Of a stretch of DNA of 64,000 nt, positions 34,147-42,661 are shown in pieces; the first letter of the stretch is position 1, and each line of letters begins with the position of its first letter. The DNA is taken from assembly GCF_000152825.2 (NCBI RefSeq), contig NC_014414.1:620001-684000 (forward strand), given 5' to 3'. The stretch is from Parvularcula bermudensis HTCC2503 (GTDB lineage: Bacteria; Pseudomonadota; Alphaproteobacteria; Caulobacterales; Parvularculaceae). The position numbers were made by a program, and so were the translations under genes. A model generated the notes under the pieces. The model was not told where the DNA came from, made no database searches, and saw only the letters and a program-made list of their open reading frames with translations.

Positions 34147-34624
34147 GCTCCCGCTCCGGCGCCGGATCGTGCAGGCGCATCAATTCGTCCTTGGTGAAGA
34201 AGGCGCTCTCGTCGGACATGACATCCTGGAGCGCGGCGAAGATGACGGTTTCGCCGTCCGCGAGGACGGTTTGCAGGCTCTCAATGAAGCGCTCGAAGCG
34301 CGCAGCGCCTTGCGCCTGGGCTGCGCGCTTGTCTGCATCCGGCACGGGGGGAATGACGGTCAGGAAATAGCGAACGAACAGTGCGAAGGCTTCGGCGGTT
34401 ATGACCTGACTGCGATTGAGGCTTTCGGCCTGCCGGGTCATGCGGTCCAGACGCCGGATCAGCGCGGCGTCCCGTTTGACTTCGTGTTCGCCCATGAAAA
34501 ACGCGGTGAGGGCGTCGTTGACGATCTGGGATTCATTCGATCCCGGGCGTTTCGCCAGCGCCTTCAATCGCGCGTGATTGATGGGGTCGATATAGGACCA
34601 GATGCGGGGTTTGGTGGAGGGCAT
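34133..34624 (-). CDS. Ribbon-helix-helix (CopG-like) conjugation-associated protein
   Basis: This 163-aa protein has an N-terminal RHH region (KPRIWSYIDPINHARLKALAKRPGSNESQIVNDALTAF) and a helical C-terminal part. In Tn4371-like and related elements a CopG-type gene sits between traG and trbB, as here. It may regulate transfer genes or act at oriT, but the sequence does not settle this. It overlaps trbB and follows traG by 3 bp, in one operon. Confidence 0.8.
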   Translation of the reverse strand: MPSTKPRIWSYIDPINHARLKALAKRPGSNESQIVNDALTAFFMGEHEVKRDAALIRRLDRMTRQAESLNRSQVITAEAFALFVRYFLTVIPPVPDADKRAAQAQGAARFERFIESLQTVLADGETVIFAALQDVMSDESAFFTKDELMRLHDPAPEREHADT

Positions 34625-34627
34625 CGT

Positions 34628-36655
34628 TCAAAAATCCATCAGGTCAATCTTGGGGGTTCCCTTGTCGACGCCGTAAGCACGGCGCGCGGTGTCGGTCGCA
34701 CGGGCGAGGTCCGCCGCGCGTTTGATCGCAACCTCATCGCTATCGCTGACAGGCGTATCGCTGCGATCCTGTTCGGCGGCGTCGATGTCCGGTTGCGCAG
34801 GCGCGTCGATTTCCGGCTTGAGGTCCTTGCCGCCATCATCCGCATCATGACCGTTCCCGAATGAGGACCGGACGAGGCGTTCATCGACCGCGCGGCGCCG
34901 GGTTCCCCAGTCTTCTGTGCGAGATGGCGGCCGGTCCGCATAAGGCGTTCCGCGATCGCTGGTCGACGCCGGAGAACCTACGCGGCCAGTGAAATTGGCG
35001 TCCTCGAAATACCTGAGTTTCTTTGCGCGGATTGGCGGCAGGCCGGAAACAAGCACGACCTCGTCATCGGCAGGAAGCTGCATCACTTCGCCGGGGGTCA
35101 AGAGCTGGCGCGCCGTCTCCTGCCGCGAAACCATGACATGGGCGAGCCAGGGCGCCAGACGGTGTCCGGCATAGTTGCGCATGGCGCGCATCTCGGTCTT
35201 GGTGCCGAGGGCGTCGGATATTCTCTTCGCCGTGCGCTCGTCATTGGTCGCGAAGGCGACACGGACATGGCAATTGTCGAGGATCGAGTTGTTCGGCCCA
35301 TAGGCTTTTTCGATTTGATTGAGAGACTGGGCGATCAGAAATGCGCGCAAGCCGTAACCCGCCATGAAGGCCAAGGCGCTCTCGAAGAAGTCGAGCCGGC
35401 CGAGCGCAGGAAACTCGTCGAGCATCAACAAGACTTGTCGCCGGCGATCGCCATCGATCTGGCCGTCCAGTTTCTCGGTCAACCGGCGGCCGATCTGGTT
35501 GAGAATGAGCCGGACGAGCGGCTTGGTGCGTGAAATGTCTGAAGGCGGAACAACGAGGTAAAGCGAGACCGGCTTTTGCGCATCGATCAGGTCCGCGATG
35601 CGCCAGTCGCAAGCAGATGTCACCTCCGCCACGGTTGGGTCGCGATAGAGACCTAAGAAGCTCATTGCCGTGGACAGAACGCCGGACCGCTCATTCTCTG
35701 ACTTATTCAGAAGCTCGCGGGCGGCTTGCGCGACCACGGGATGCGGCCGCGCTTCTCCATCGTCGCCCAAATGGTTCGTGGACATCATGACCCAGAGGGT
35801 CTTCTCGAAGGGGCGGTCGGGATCGGACAGAAAGCGCGCGACCTGCGCGAGCGTCTTTTCTTTCTCGGCGTAGAGAACATGCAGGATGGCGCCGACCAAC
35901 AGAGCGTGGCCGGTCTTCTCCCAATGGGTGCGCCGCTCCAGGGCGCCTTCAGGATCGACCAGAATGTCCGCAATGTTCTGGACGTCGCGAACCTCGTTCG
36001 CGCCTTTGCGGACCTCCAGTAGCGGGTTGTATTTGGCGCTGCCGGCGTTGGTCGGATCGAACAGAAGGCAATGAGAAAACTTCGATCGCCACCCTGACGT
36101 GAGTTGCCAGTTCTCACCCTTGATGTCGTGAATGACGGCGCTTTGAGTCCAACTCAGTAGGGTTGGAACGACAAGCCCGACGCCCTTGCCGGATCGCGTC
36201 GGGGCGAACGCCATGACATGTTCAGGACCGTCATGACGGAGATAGTCGTCATTAAAGCGTCCAAGAAATACGCCGGAAGGCTTGAGCATGCCGGATGTCT
36301 GCAAGTCCTTGCGGGCGGCCCAGCGTGACGATCCGTATGTCGTGAGATTCTTGGCCTGCCTTCCGCGCCAGACCGAGCCTATGGCGGCGACGAACGCACC
36401 GAGAAATCCGCTGCCGGCTGCAATGGCGCCGCCTCTGGCGAATACGCCGGGCGCGTAAGCGTCGAAGGCGTACCACCATTCAAAGAGGCGCCACGGATAG
36501 TAGACGGGGGTCTCGCCAACATAGAACCACGCCGGTCCGAGATAGGCGTCATAGGAAAACTGCGCAGCGACCCATTGCGTTGACAGCCAGACACCGCAAA
36601 CAATCGTGGCGAGCACGATAATAATCTGTCCAATGAGTATTGATTGCGGTGACAC
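34628..36655 (-). CDS. traG: TraG/VirD4 type IV coupling protein
   Basis: This 675-aa inner-membrane ATPase links the relaxase-DNA complex to the Trb channel. The N-terminus has two membrane segments (IGQIIIVLATIVCGVWLSTQW and GGAIAAGSGFLGAFVAAIG). Walker A is FAPTRSGKGVGLVVPTLL near residues 150-167 and Walker B LLMLDEFPALGRLDFFE near 400-416. The C-terminal about 100 residues are polar and variable. It is the first gene of the leftward transfer operon; its promoter should lie in 36656-36900. Confidence 0.96.
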   Translation of the reverse strand: MSPQSILIGQIIIVLATIVCGVWLSTQWVAAQFSYDAYLGPAWFYVGETPVYYPWRLFEWWYAFDAYAPGVFARGGAIAAGSGFLGAFVAAIGSVWRGRQAKNLTTYGSSRWAARKDLQTSGMLKPSGVFLGRFNDDYLRHDGPEHVMAFAPTRSGKGVGLVVPTLLSWTQSAVIHDIKGENWQLTSGWRSKFSHCLLFDPTNAGSAKYNPLLEVRKGANEVRDVQNIADILVDPEGALERRTHWEKTGHALLVGAILHVLYAEKEKTLAQVARFLSDPDRPFEKTLWVMMSTNHLGDDGEARPHPVVAQAARELLNKSENERSGVLSTAMSFLGLYRDPTVAEVTSACDWRIADLIDAQKPVSLYLVVPPSDISRTKPLVRLILNQIGRRLTEKLDGQIDGDRRRQVLLMLDEFPALGRLDFFESALAFMAGYGLRAFLIAQSLNQIEKAYGPNNSILDNCHVRVAFATNDERTAKRISDALGTKTEMRAMRNYAGHRLAPWLAHVMVSRQETARQLLTPGEVMQLPADDEVVLVSGLPPIRAKKLRYFEDANFTGRVGSPASTSDRGTPYADRPPSRTEDWGTRRRAVDERLVRSSFGNGHDADDGGKDLKPEIDAPAQPDIDAAEQDRSDTPVSDSDEVAIKRAADLARATDTARRAYGVDKGTPKIDLMDF

Positions 36656-36660
36656 GTAAC

Positions 36661-36684
36661 GTCCTCATGAAATCTGATGAGGAC
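36661..36684. repeat. Inverted repeat just upstream of traG
   Basis: GTCCTCAT (36661-36668) and ATGAGGAC (36677-36684) form a perfect 8-bp stem with an 8-nt loop, 6 bp upstream of the traG start. On the traG mRNA it would cover the ribosome binding region, so it may be an operator or a translation control hairpin. Confidence 0.5.
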
Positions 36685-37104
36685 AGCTTCGCGCTTGGAG
36701 CAAGGACTCGTCTACTCCGGAAAGAGTATAGAAATTTTCATAGAATCAGGCTGTTGAGAGGGAAATTCGGTTTTGTTCAACGTTGCGCGGCCTATGGTTC
36801 GAAAATTTCTAGCTGGCGCGCTACTCCTTCGGCCACCATTCGGAATGGCTAGGGAAATTTGAGGTTTTCGAGCTTTCAGTTAAAGCGGGCAAGCCGACAA
36901 CTGGCGATTTGCTTTGTGCGGTCGGAATGGTTGCACGATGTCTTTGTGCTTGCCATCCTGTACAGCGCTTTCTGACGGTTGGATCGCCTCTTATAGTGAG
37001 TTTAGGGCGCTTGCCGCTAAACTCACCAACCTGACAAATTTCATCTTTTGCCGGACTGGCGCACGCTCACCCTCTAGGCTCACAGCCCAACACGACTCCT
37101 CCCT
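36685..37104. other. Gene-free region holding the candidate oriT
   Basis: About 420 bp lie between traG and the inserted ATPase gene without a supported reading frame. It contains a nic-like site and a perfect 10-bp inverted repeat, listed separately. The rest shows no clear promoter, although the traG promoter must be here. Confidence 0.55.
36954..37026 (+). other. Candidate origin of transfer (oriT)
   Basis: CATCCTG at 36954-36960 followed by T matches the YATCCTG|Y nic consensus of IncP (RP4 TraI) and VirD2-type relaxases, with the predicted cut after 36960. Downstream comes CTGACGGTTGGAT, which recalls the sequence after nic in RP4. A perfect 10-bp inverted repeat GTGAGTTTAG/CTAAACTCAC (36996-37005 and 37017-37026, loop 11 nt) lies 35 bp further. 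Location between traG and the relaxase gene fits. The predicted leading strand runs rightward, so ardA would enter early. Confidence 0.55.
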
Positions 37105-37142
37105 GTAGCCATGTGTAGCCATTCATGGCTATAAGTGGCTAC
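37105..37142. promoter_or_regulatory. GTAGCCA box cluster upstream of the ATPase gene
   Basis: Boxes GTAGCCA at 37105 and 37115 and, in the opposite direction, TGGCTA(C) at 37126 and 37136 are spaced 10-11 bp apart, so that all face one side of the helix. The cluster ends 2 bp before the GGAGG ribosome binding site of the ATPase gene. A matching cluster lies at that gene's 3' end. It may be an operator or a recombination site. Confidence 0.6.
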
Positions 37143-37154
37143 AGGAGGATTCGC

Positions 37155-38297
37155 ATGCCAAAATCTGAATGGCACTACCCGCGGGAGGCATTCGCTCAGC
37201 AGATCTATGATTTGCTGATCGATAGCCCCGCCTCTGCGATAAGCATTTTTGGTCCGAGGCGCACCGGGAAAACAGAATTTCTCGAAGATGACCTTGCGCC
37301 TCTTGCGCATGGCAAAAAGCACCGCGTCGTCTACGCCAGCATGTGGCAAACGCTCGACGCACCTCTTGCAAGCTTGCTCTACGCCTTCGATACGACGTTG
37401 CGCGGCGGGAAGCTCACAGACCGTCTCGCGGCGGCGGCACGTGACTTGGCGCCGAAACTGAAACTCAAACCGCCGGGTTCTGGCGCAGAAATTGAAATCG
37501 ATGTCGGGGCCTTGCGAGGAAAGCCGCAAGACAATCACCTGTTGTTGCTTGACCAGTATTGCGAGCGACTGGCCAATGACAAGCGGCCAACCTTTCTCCT
37601 GTTTGATGAATTCCAGGAGTTGGCGCGCACCGAAATTTCGGCTCCGATCATCGCAGCGCTGCGGACAAGTCTCGATATCCGCCAAAAGGGACTGGTTTCG
37701 ATCTTTACCGGGTCGTCACAGGACGGGTTAAGAAAAGTGTTCAGCGCCAAGGATGCGCCATTCTATCGGTACGCCACCCAAATGACGCTGCCGACCTTAG
37801 ATGAAGCGTTCGTCGATCATCAGCTCAAGGTATACAAATCAAAGGCGAAGCGAGCGATCGAACGGACGGAGGCGCTTCGGGTTTTCGACAAGGTCGAACG
37901 GAATCCGTTATTCTTCCAGCAGTGGCTCATCGCAATGATGGCGCATGCATCGCTAACGCCGAAAACGGCTTTGACGCATGTCCTCGACGGCTTTGGCGAG
38001 CAGTTTGGTTTTGCGGACACATGGAACGATCTCAAACCATTGCAGCGAGCGACCATGCGCCTTCTGGCAGACCACGTGGACCAGATCTATGCCGATGCAT
38101 CTACGACCAAGTTGGCGCGGATGACTGGGGAAGATGCGCCGACAAGAAGCAAAGTGCTTAGTGCCGTCCGCCGGCTATCGCGCCTTGGCGTTGCGGAAAA
38201 GCTTGAAGACCGGTGGAGCTTGAACGATCCGCTGCTGGAAGTGTGGGTGCGCGCGCGACCTGACACCGACTTTATCGAGGCCGGTAGCCAGACGTAG
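37155..38297 (+). CDS. P-loop AAA-type ATPase, inserted cassette
   Basis: This 380-aa protein starts at the ATG at 37155 because ACAGGAGG lies 7 bp before it. It is an AAA/STAND-like ATPase: Walker A FGPRRTGKTEFL near residues 27-38, Walker B TFLLFDEFQELAR near 140-152, sensor-like SIFTGSSQDGL near 180, and a C-terminal winged-helix-like part (MTGEDAPTRSKVLSAVRRLSRLGVAEKL) typical of archaeal-type/DUF234-like ATPases. It reads rightward between leftward traG and the relaxase gene and is bracketed by matching box clusters. Its role is unknown; defence or element stability are possible. Confidence 0.75.
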   Translation: MPKSEWHYPREAFAQQIYDLLIDSPASAISIFGPRRTGKTEFLEDDLAPLAHGKKHRVVYASMWQTLDAPLASLLYAFDTTLRGGKLTDRLAAAARDLAPKLKLKPPGSGAEIEIDVGALRGKPQDNHLLLLDQYCERLANDKRPTFLLFDEFQELARTEISAPIIAALRTSLDIRQKGLVSIFTGSSQDGLRKVFSAKDAPFYRYATQMTLPTLDEAFVDHQLKVYKSKAKRAIERTEALRVFDKVERNPLFFQQWLIAMMAHASLTPKTALTHVLDGFGEQFGFADTWNDLKPLQRATMRLLADHVDQIYADASTTKLARMTGEDAPTRSKVLSAVRRLSRLGVAEKLEDRWSLNDPLLEVWVRARPDTDFIEAGSQT

Positions 38298-38311
38298 CCA
38301 TAGATGGCTAC
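38284..38311. repeat. GTAGCCA box cluster at the 3' end of the ATPase gene
   Basis: GTAGCCA at 38284 and 38294, then TGGCTAC at 38305-38311, with spacings of 10 and 11 bp, repeat the pattern seen upstream of the gene at 37105-37142. The ATPase stop codon lies inside the second box. As a hairpin (GTAGCCAT/ATGGCTAC) it could also end transcription, though no T-tract follows. Confidence 0.6.
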
Positions 38312-38328
38312 AAGGCGCCCTCGCTCAA

Positions 38329-40245
38329 TCATCCAATCCCCCTTCCGCGCGTCAGCGTCCAACTGATTCCGCCGTCCCGGATGAGGCCGCTCACCGACTT
38401 GCCGAGATTTCGGTCCATCACGTCCCGCCAAGGAACGAGCGTGAAATCGCGCGTCCGTTCGATGACGGCGTACCTGCCGCTCGGCCGCTCGATCGCCTGC
38501 GTGTAGATCCCTCTGACGCGCCCGGCCGCCGGCGCCGGGGCATAGGGTTTGCCAAGCGTTTCGGCGAGAGCGTCGCCGGCGTCCTTTAGGTCATGAGCTT
38601 CGAGCCTGTCGAGCACCGACTGAGGAAGGCGGCCATGCTCACGATTGATGAGACCCTGCTGCATCAGAAATTGCCGCCGCGCGATCCGCGCCGCCTCGAC
38701 CTCGCCAGCGAAGCCGTGAACGGCGCCAGCGTCATCGAAGTCCCGCAAATGCTCATCGAGCCAGGTCGCGCCCATCGCCGACTGCATCTGCGCCAGCCGC
38801 AAAGAGGAATGGACTCTGATCTCGACGGGACGCCTTAACGCTGCGGCTTTCTCATAATCGCCTGCGCGGTCCAGATAGTCTTCGGGCACGCGCCAGCTTC
38901 CATCCGATGCGCGTGTTGCATGACCCGCACGCCGGAGCGCTTCGAGCCGCCTGATATGGGCGGCCACGAATTCTGGCCGGGCGCTCTTATCGTGCGCCAT
39001 GTGGAGCGCGCTGGAATAGCGTCCCTCATTGGCGGCGGCGATCTCGGCGATGACATGATCGGCCCGGCGCGGGTCCCGGTTCGGCGGTGCGACGGTAACG
39101 ATGCGACCTGTCTCAAGAGAGGCAAGCCGATCCTCGCCGCCGACGACGACATGGACAGGCCGGCCCCGATGCCCGTCAACGACGATGAAGGCGCGGTCGT
39201 TGACGTCGTCGGCGACGCCCTTGTCGAGAATGACGCCCGTGACAGGCCGCGCCCCCTCGGATGCGGGATCGAAAATCGCGCCAGCATCGAGCGTGCGCGC
39301 GACGCCTTTGTCCCGCATGGCCCGGTGCATGGCCTTGATGATGTCGCCGCGCTCGCCCATACGTCGCAGATCCGTTTCGGCATGGTCCACCAATCGCCAG
39401 CGTCCCTTTCCCAACGGTTCGGCGAGGGCCATCCCCTGCAATTTCCCAAGACGCATGCGCTCAATCTGTCGGCGCCATCCGTCGCCGGGACGATGCGGCT
39501 CGGACAGATCGACGACACTCTCGCGTGCGCGCCGGAACAGGGCCCGGTCGATTTCGGTGAAACGCGCCTGTCCGACCATGCGGGCCATGCGCGCGCGGCC
39601 GTCGGTTTCCGGAACGGGTCCGAGTTCAAGCTCGACAAGCGCCTGCGCGCGTTCGCGCAGGCCACGCGAAATGTAATCGCGGGGGATGACGAGATCGTGC
39701 CCGTCGTCGCGTTTGCCCGAGACGATGAGATGCGTGTGAGGTTGGCCGGTGTCGTAGTGATCGACCGCGACCCAGTCGAGCCTGGTCCCAAGATCGCGCT
39801 CCATCTGCGATGTCAGATCCCGTGTGAACTCGGTGAGGCTGGAAAGCTCGCCCGCATCCTCCGGAGACAGAATGATCCGGAACTGGTGGCGGTCCTCCGC
39901 CCCGCGCTCCAGGAACGCCTGTTTGTCGGCGTCCGGGCCATGCCGGTCATAGAGGCGCGAGGGCTCGCCGTCCGGGCCGGTTCCGTCGCGCTCGACATAG
40001 TTGAGGTGAAGCTTCTGCGCGAGGCGGCCTTTCGGGTCCATGCGAATGACACGCACCTTGACCAGAACGCGCCGATAAAACTGTGTGCGCGCAGCGCTGC
40101 GTTGCGAGCGCCCGCGTCCGCCGCCGCGCCCGAGTTTTCGGGCGCCCTTCGAGACCTTGCGGAAGAAGCCCTCGACCTTGCGTGCGCCTGACGGCGACCG
40201 CATGCGGCGGAGGCGCACCTCGAACCTGTCGCCGTCGCCCGTCAT
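38329..40245 (-). CDS. Relaxase (VirD2-like, DUF3363 family)
   Basis: This protein of about 638 aa starts at the ATG at 40245 (MTGDGDRFEVRLRR). It is a MOB relaxase of the VirD2/DUF3363 type: an N-terminal basic region, YDRHGPDADKQAF, HQFRIILSPEDAGEL, and the three-His metal motif in VDHYDTGQPHTHLIVSGK near residues 175-192. The C-terminal part carries the DUF3363 domain (AQMQSAMGATWLDEHL, GRYAVIERTRDFTLVPWR). It would nick oriT, stay on the 5' end and pilot DNA into the recipient through TraG and Trb. The length is typical. Confidence 0.93.
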   Translation of the reverse strand: MTGDGDRFEVRLRRMRSPSGARKVEGFFRKVSKGARKLGRGGGRGRSQRSAARTQFYRRVLVKVRVIRMDPKGRLAQKLHLNYVERDGTGPDGEPSRLYDRHGPDADKQAFLERGAEDRHQFRIILSPEDAGELSSLTEFTRDLTSQMERDLGTRLDWVAVDHYDTGQPHTHLIVSGKRDDGHDLVIPRDYISRGLRERAQALVELELGPVPETDGRARMARMVGQARFTEIDRALFRRARESVVDLSEPHRPGDGWRRQIERMRLGKLQGMALAEPLGKGRWRLVDHAETDLRRMGERGDIIKAMHRAMRDKGVARTLDAGAIFDPASEGARPVTGVILDKGVADDVNDRAFIVVDGHRGRPVHVVVGGEDRLASLETGRIVTVAPPNRDPRRADHVIAEIAAANEGRYSSALHMAHDKSARPEFVAAHIRRLEALRRAGHATRASDGSWRVPEDYLDRAGDYEKAAALRRPVEIRVHSSLRLAQMQSAMGATWLDEHLRDFDDAGAVHGFAGEVEAARIARRQFLMQQGLINREHGRLPQSVLDRLEAHDLKDAGDALAETLGKPYAPAPAAGRVRGIYTQAIERPSGRYAVIERTRDFTLVPWRDVMDRNLGKSVSGLIRDGGISWTLTRGRGIG

Positions 40246-40304
40246 GACGCCCACGTCCCATCAGTCGATTTCCGGAGATCACCCCCGAATACGTCAGTCA
40301 TGAC

Positions 40305-40334
40305 GGGAGCAACCCCGCAATCGGGGGTGCTCCC
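40305..40334. repeat. Long inverted repeat between traF and relaxase genes
   Basis: GGGAGCAACCCCG (40305-40317) and CGGGGGTGCTCCC (40322-40334) pair at 12 of 13 positions with a 4-nt loop. A second hairpin (GCGCCC-AGG-GGGCGC, 40381-40395) lies downstream. They occupy the 181-bp gap before the relaxase gene. Possible roles are a terminator after traF, an operator, or part of a second oriT; no YATCCTG motif is present here. Confidence 0.5.
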
Positions 40335-40426
40335 CACACGAATAATATCACTCCCAAAAATGATGTGCAGACAAGGGATAAGCGCCCAGGGGGCGCCCCT
40401 GTCTTTTATCTTGCCTTCCGCGCCCC

Positions 40427-40990
40427 TCACTGACGTTCGTCCCGCGCCCGGCCGGTTTGCGCGCCGGGCGCACCCGATCGATCCGGTTCCGGACCAACGA
40501 AATCGACCGTGCCGAGCACGTTTTTGACCGGGACCGGTCCGAAATACCGGCTGTCAAAAGAGGTCTGCACATCGGCAGAGACGAGAAAAATCTCGTCTGA
40601 ACGAAGGATAATACAGCCTGTCCAGACCGGCATCTCCCGCCCCGAACCGTCCTGCGCCAGAGCGTATATATCAGGACGGTTCGGGGCGCGGATGACGCCT
40701 CCTTCGGAACAGATTTCTTCTCCCGCCACCGCCCAGACAGTCTTGATGAGCGGAATATGGGACGGCAGATAACCCCGTTCATGGGCGAGCAGGCGCGCCT
40801 CATCCGGCGCATATGCAGCGACCATCGCGCCGCGTTTGACGGTTCCGTCAGCGTCGATCCTGTACCATCCGACCGGTGCGCTTTCGCTTGGATTATAGAG
40901 CACAAGCGGGTTCGGCGGCGCCGCAATTTGCACCACTGCGGCGGCGCACACGATAGCTGCGGCGGTTCCTGCAATCAGACGCGCGGCCAT
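40427..40990 (-). CDS. traF: TraF-like conjugal transfer peptidase (S26 family)
   Basis: This 187-aa protein has an N-terminal signal anchor (AGTAAAIVCAAAVVQIA) and the S26 signal peptidase fold: NPSESAPVGWYRID with the catalytic Ser near residue 35-40, IPLIKTVWAVAGEEIC with the catalytic Lys, and the end SFDSRYFGPVPVKNVLG. In RP4 TraF trims and cyclises the TrbC pilin. The start overlaps the DUF2840 gene by 16 bp. Confidence 0.92.
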   Translation of the reverse strand: MAARLIAGTAAAIVCAAAVVQIAAPPNPLVLYNPSESAPVGWYRIDADGTVKRGAMVAAYAPDEARLLAHERGYLPSHIPLIKTVWAVAGEEICSEGGVIRAPNRPDIYALAQDGSGREMPVWTGCIILRSDEIFLVSADVQTSFDSRYFGPVPVKNVLGTVDFVGPEPDRSGAPGAQTGRARDERQ

Positions 40991-41436
40991 GATGGATTTC
41001 TCCCGTCGCTCAATGTGGATGGGCGTGTTTGGAGCGCGTTGTACAGCGCGCGCCAGCGATGCGGCGCCAGGTCTTCAAGGCTTTCGCCCTCCCGCCTGAG
41101 CGCGTCGAGGGCGACGAAGGCGCGCTTCACTTTCGTTTTTCCGCGCGCTTCGAGCAGCAGGACGGCCCCCGGCAGCACGCCCGGAATCTTCGTCAGCGAC
41201 CCCTGCGATGACGTGCGGCACACGAACAATCGCCAGTCCCGCGTGCCGTGTTCTCCGGCCTGCCAGCGCTCATAACCGAAGGTCGCGTCCGGCGCGAACG
41301 CTGCGAGTCTTCGCCGCCATCCCCGGCGCACAACGAAGCGCGCCGTCCCGAATACGAGCCGATGATTGAGCCTGTTCTTGCGATACTGAAGGATGACGAC
41401 GGTGAGGCGACCCTCTTCAGGATCGCGCATCGTCAC
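40975..41436 (-). CDS. DUF2840 family protein
   Basis: This 153-aa basic protein matches the DUF2840 pattern found upstream of traF in alphaproteobacterial conjugative elements: RLNHRLVFGTARFVVRRGWRRR, AFAPDATFGYERWQAGEHGTRDWRLFV, PGVLPGAVLLLEARGKTKVKRAF. Its function is unknown. It overlaps the upstream helix-turn-helix gene by 20 bp and traF by 16 bp, in one operon that probably continues to the relaxase. Confidence 0.85.
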   Translation of the reverse strand: MTMRDPEEGRLTVVILQYRKNRLNHRLVFGTARFVVRRGWRRRLAAFAPDATFGYERWQAGEHGTRDWRLFVCRTSSQGSLTKIPGVLPGAVLLLEARGKTKVKRAFVALDALRREGESLEDLAPHRWRALYNALQTRPSTLSDGRNPSWPRV

Positions 41437-41671
41437 CGCTCATGTCGCCGTTGGATGCGTTTCGCACGGCCGGATCGGAATCGCGCAGGCGCGACCATCT
41501 GTCGAGCGCGTCTCTATGATAAACGACCTTGCCGCCATGCTTACGCCAGTTCGGTCCTTCCTTTCGCCAGCGCATGGCGTTGAGGGTTGACTCTTCAAGC
41601 CTGAGATAAGCGGCCGCCTCGGCGGCGGTGAAATACGGACTTTCGACAGGCGGTTTTTTCGCGTGTTCCAT
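41417..41671 (-). CDS. AlpA/MerR-type helix-turn-helix (excisionase-like) protein
   Basis: This 84-aa protein starts at the ATG at 41671 (MEHAKKPPVE). It holds a helix-turn-helix of the excisionase/MerR class: YFTAAEAAAYLRLEESTLNAMRWRKEGPNWRKHGGKVVYHRDALDRW. Such proteins open the relaxase operon in many ICEs. It could be an excisionase for the integrase or a regulator of the downstream genes; the distance from the integrase favours a regulator. Confidence 0.82.
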   Translation of the reverse strand: MEHAKKPPVESPYFTAAEAAAYLRLEESTLNAMRWRKEGPNWRKHGGKVVYHRDALDRWSRLRDSDPAVRNASNGDMSGDDARS

Positions 41672-41809
41672 GATGTCCCCACTACGCAACAACAGTGTCG
41701 GGGCCGATCGAATTCTCGGCTCCTAGAGGAAATCATGACGGATTTTGAGGGGGGCTGAAGCGGCGAATTCGCGACGTTGCGTTTTCGCTGCGAGGATCTT
41801 CAATCTGCG

Positions 41810-42661
41810 TTAAAGGGTCTTTTTGCTGAGAAGGCCCAGATAGCCTTCATTAACCATGAAGCGGGCGCGGGCGACAAGACGTCTTGCCCAATCTTCATAG
41901 TAGTGGGACGGCCCGCCCCAGCGTTCTGCCACTTTGTCAGCGCCGTAAATCGCTTCGGCGACATCGCGATGCGACCCGCCTGCATTCACAATATCGATGG
42001 CGATAAGCCCCTGTGCGAGACGTGTCGAGTCCCTGCTGCGACCGATCAGAGAAATTTTTCCGCCTGCTGAATGATAGAGCGACAGGAGCTGGCTGGCTGT
42101 ATCAAGCTTGCGCTGATAGTGCAGGGTCGAATTGATTTTGACCTCGATGGCGCAGCGCTCGCCGATTGACGCCGGGCTATCGCAGACGAGCTGCACCCAG
42201 AACCGGCGACCACACAAGGCAATGTGGCGCGCCCCATCTACGGTGTCGAGAATGACGCGCCGCGTTTGAAGTCGGCGAAGTTCGATCTCGTCATGACGTT
42301 CGCTGGCGGCATGGCTGTCAGTGTTTCCAAGCCTGATAAGTTGTATGGGCAAGGCGCCAGCGAGCAGGTCCGGCCGCCAGAAAATGTTGGCGTCATCGCA
42401 GGATCGTTCCGGGTCTGCGAAACACAAAAGTCCCCATCTCTCGGCGTCTCGCCATCGCCGCCTTTTGCGGATCAATACCGCGCCGGTATTGAGTGGAATG
42501 GGTCGTGCGCGCCCTGCAAGGGATGATCGATAATCGCGCGCATAGTCCCTGTTTCGCCTCAGATACTCCCATGCCCAGGCCGCGTAGGGCAGTCGCAAGT
42601 GCCTCGCCGGCGGATCGCCGGCGCGGTTCGATTGTATGCCGCTATCCGCCTGCTCATTCAT
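41810..42661 (-). CDS. DUF2285 family protein
   Basis: This 283-aa protein has an N-terminal DUF6499-like region (RLPYAAWAWEYLRRNRDYARDY) and a C-terminal DUF2285 domain (SLYHSAGGKISLIGRSRDSTRLAQGLIAIDIVNAGGSHRDVAEAIYGADKVAERW), including a helix-turn-helix-like part. It is a conserved gene of alphaproteobacterial ICEs, where DUF2285 proteins regulate excision or transfer in some systems. It stands alone with an AT-rich promoter region upstream (42662-42792). Confidence 0.82.
   Translation of the reverse strand: MNEQADSGIQSNRAGDPPARHLRLPYAAWAWEYLRRNRDYARDYRSSLAGRARPIPLNTGAVLIRKRRRWRDAERWGLLCFADPERSCDDANIFWRPDLLAGALPIQLIRLGNTDSHAASERHDEIELRRLQTRRVILDTVDGARHIALCGRRFWVQLVCDSPASIGERCAIEVKINSTLHYQRKLDTASQLLSLYHSAGGKISLIGRSRDSTRLAQGLIAIDIVNAGGSHRDVAEAIYGADKVAERWGGPSHYYEDWARRLVARARFMVNEGYLGLLSKKTL

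Noticed and set aside
37105-38311. GTAGCCA boxes as a CRISPR array
   Set aside because: The boxes are 7-8 bp, in both directions and 10 bp apart, without spacers; they are operator-like or recombination-like. I saw no CRISPR array anywhere in the window.
38920-40191. A 423-codon plus-strand open frame opposite the relaxase gene
   Set aside because: It is antisense to a well-supported relaxase and its translation shows no domain.
41417-41671. AlpA-like protein as the dedicated excisionase
   Set aside because: It is 17 kb from the integrase and overlaps the relaxase operon, so a regulatory role is at least as likely; left open.
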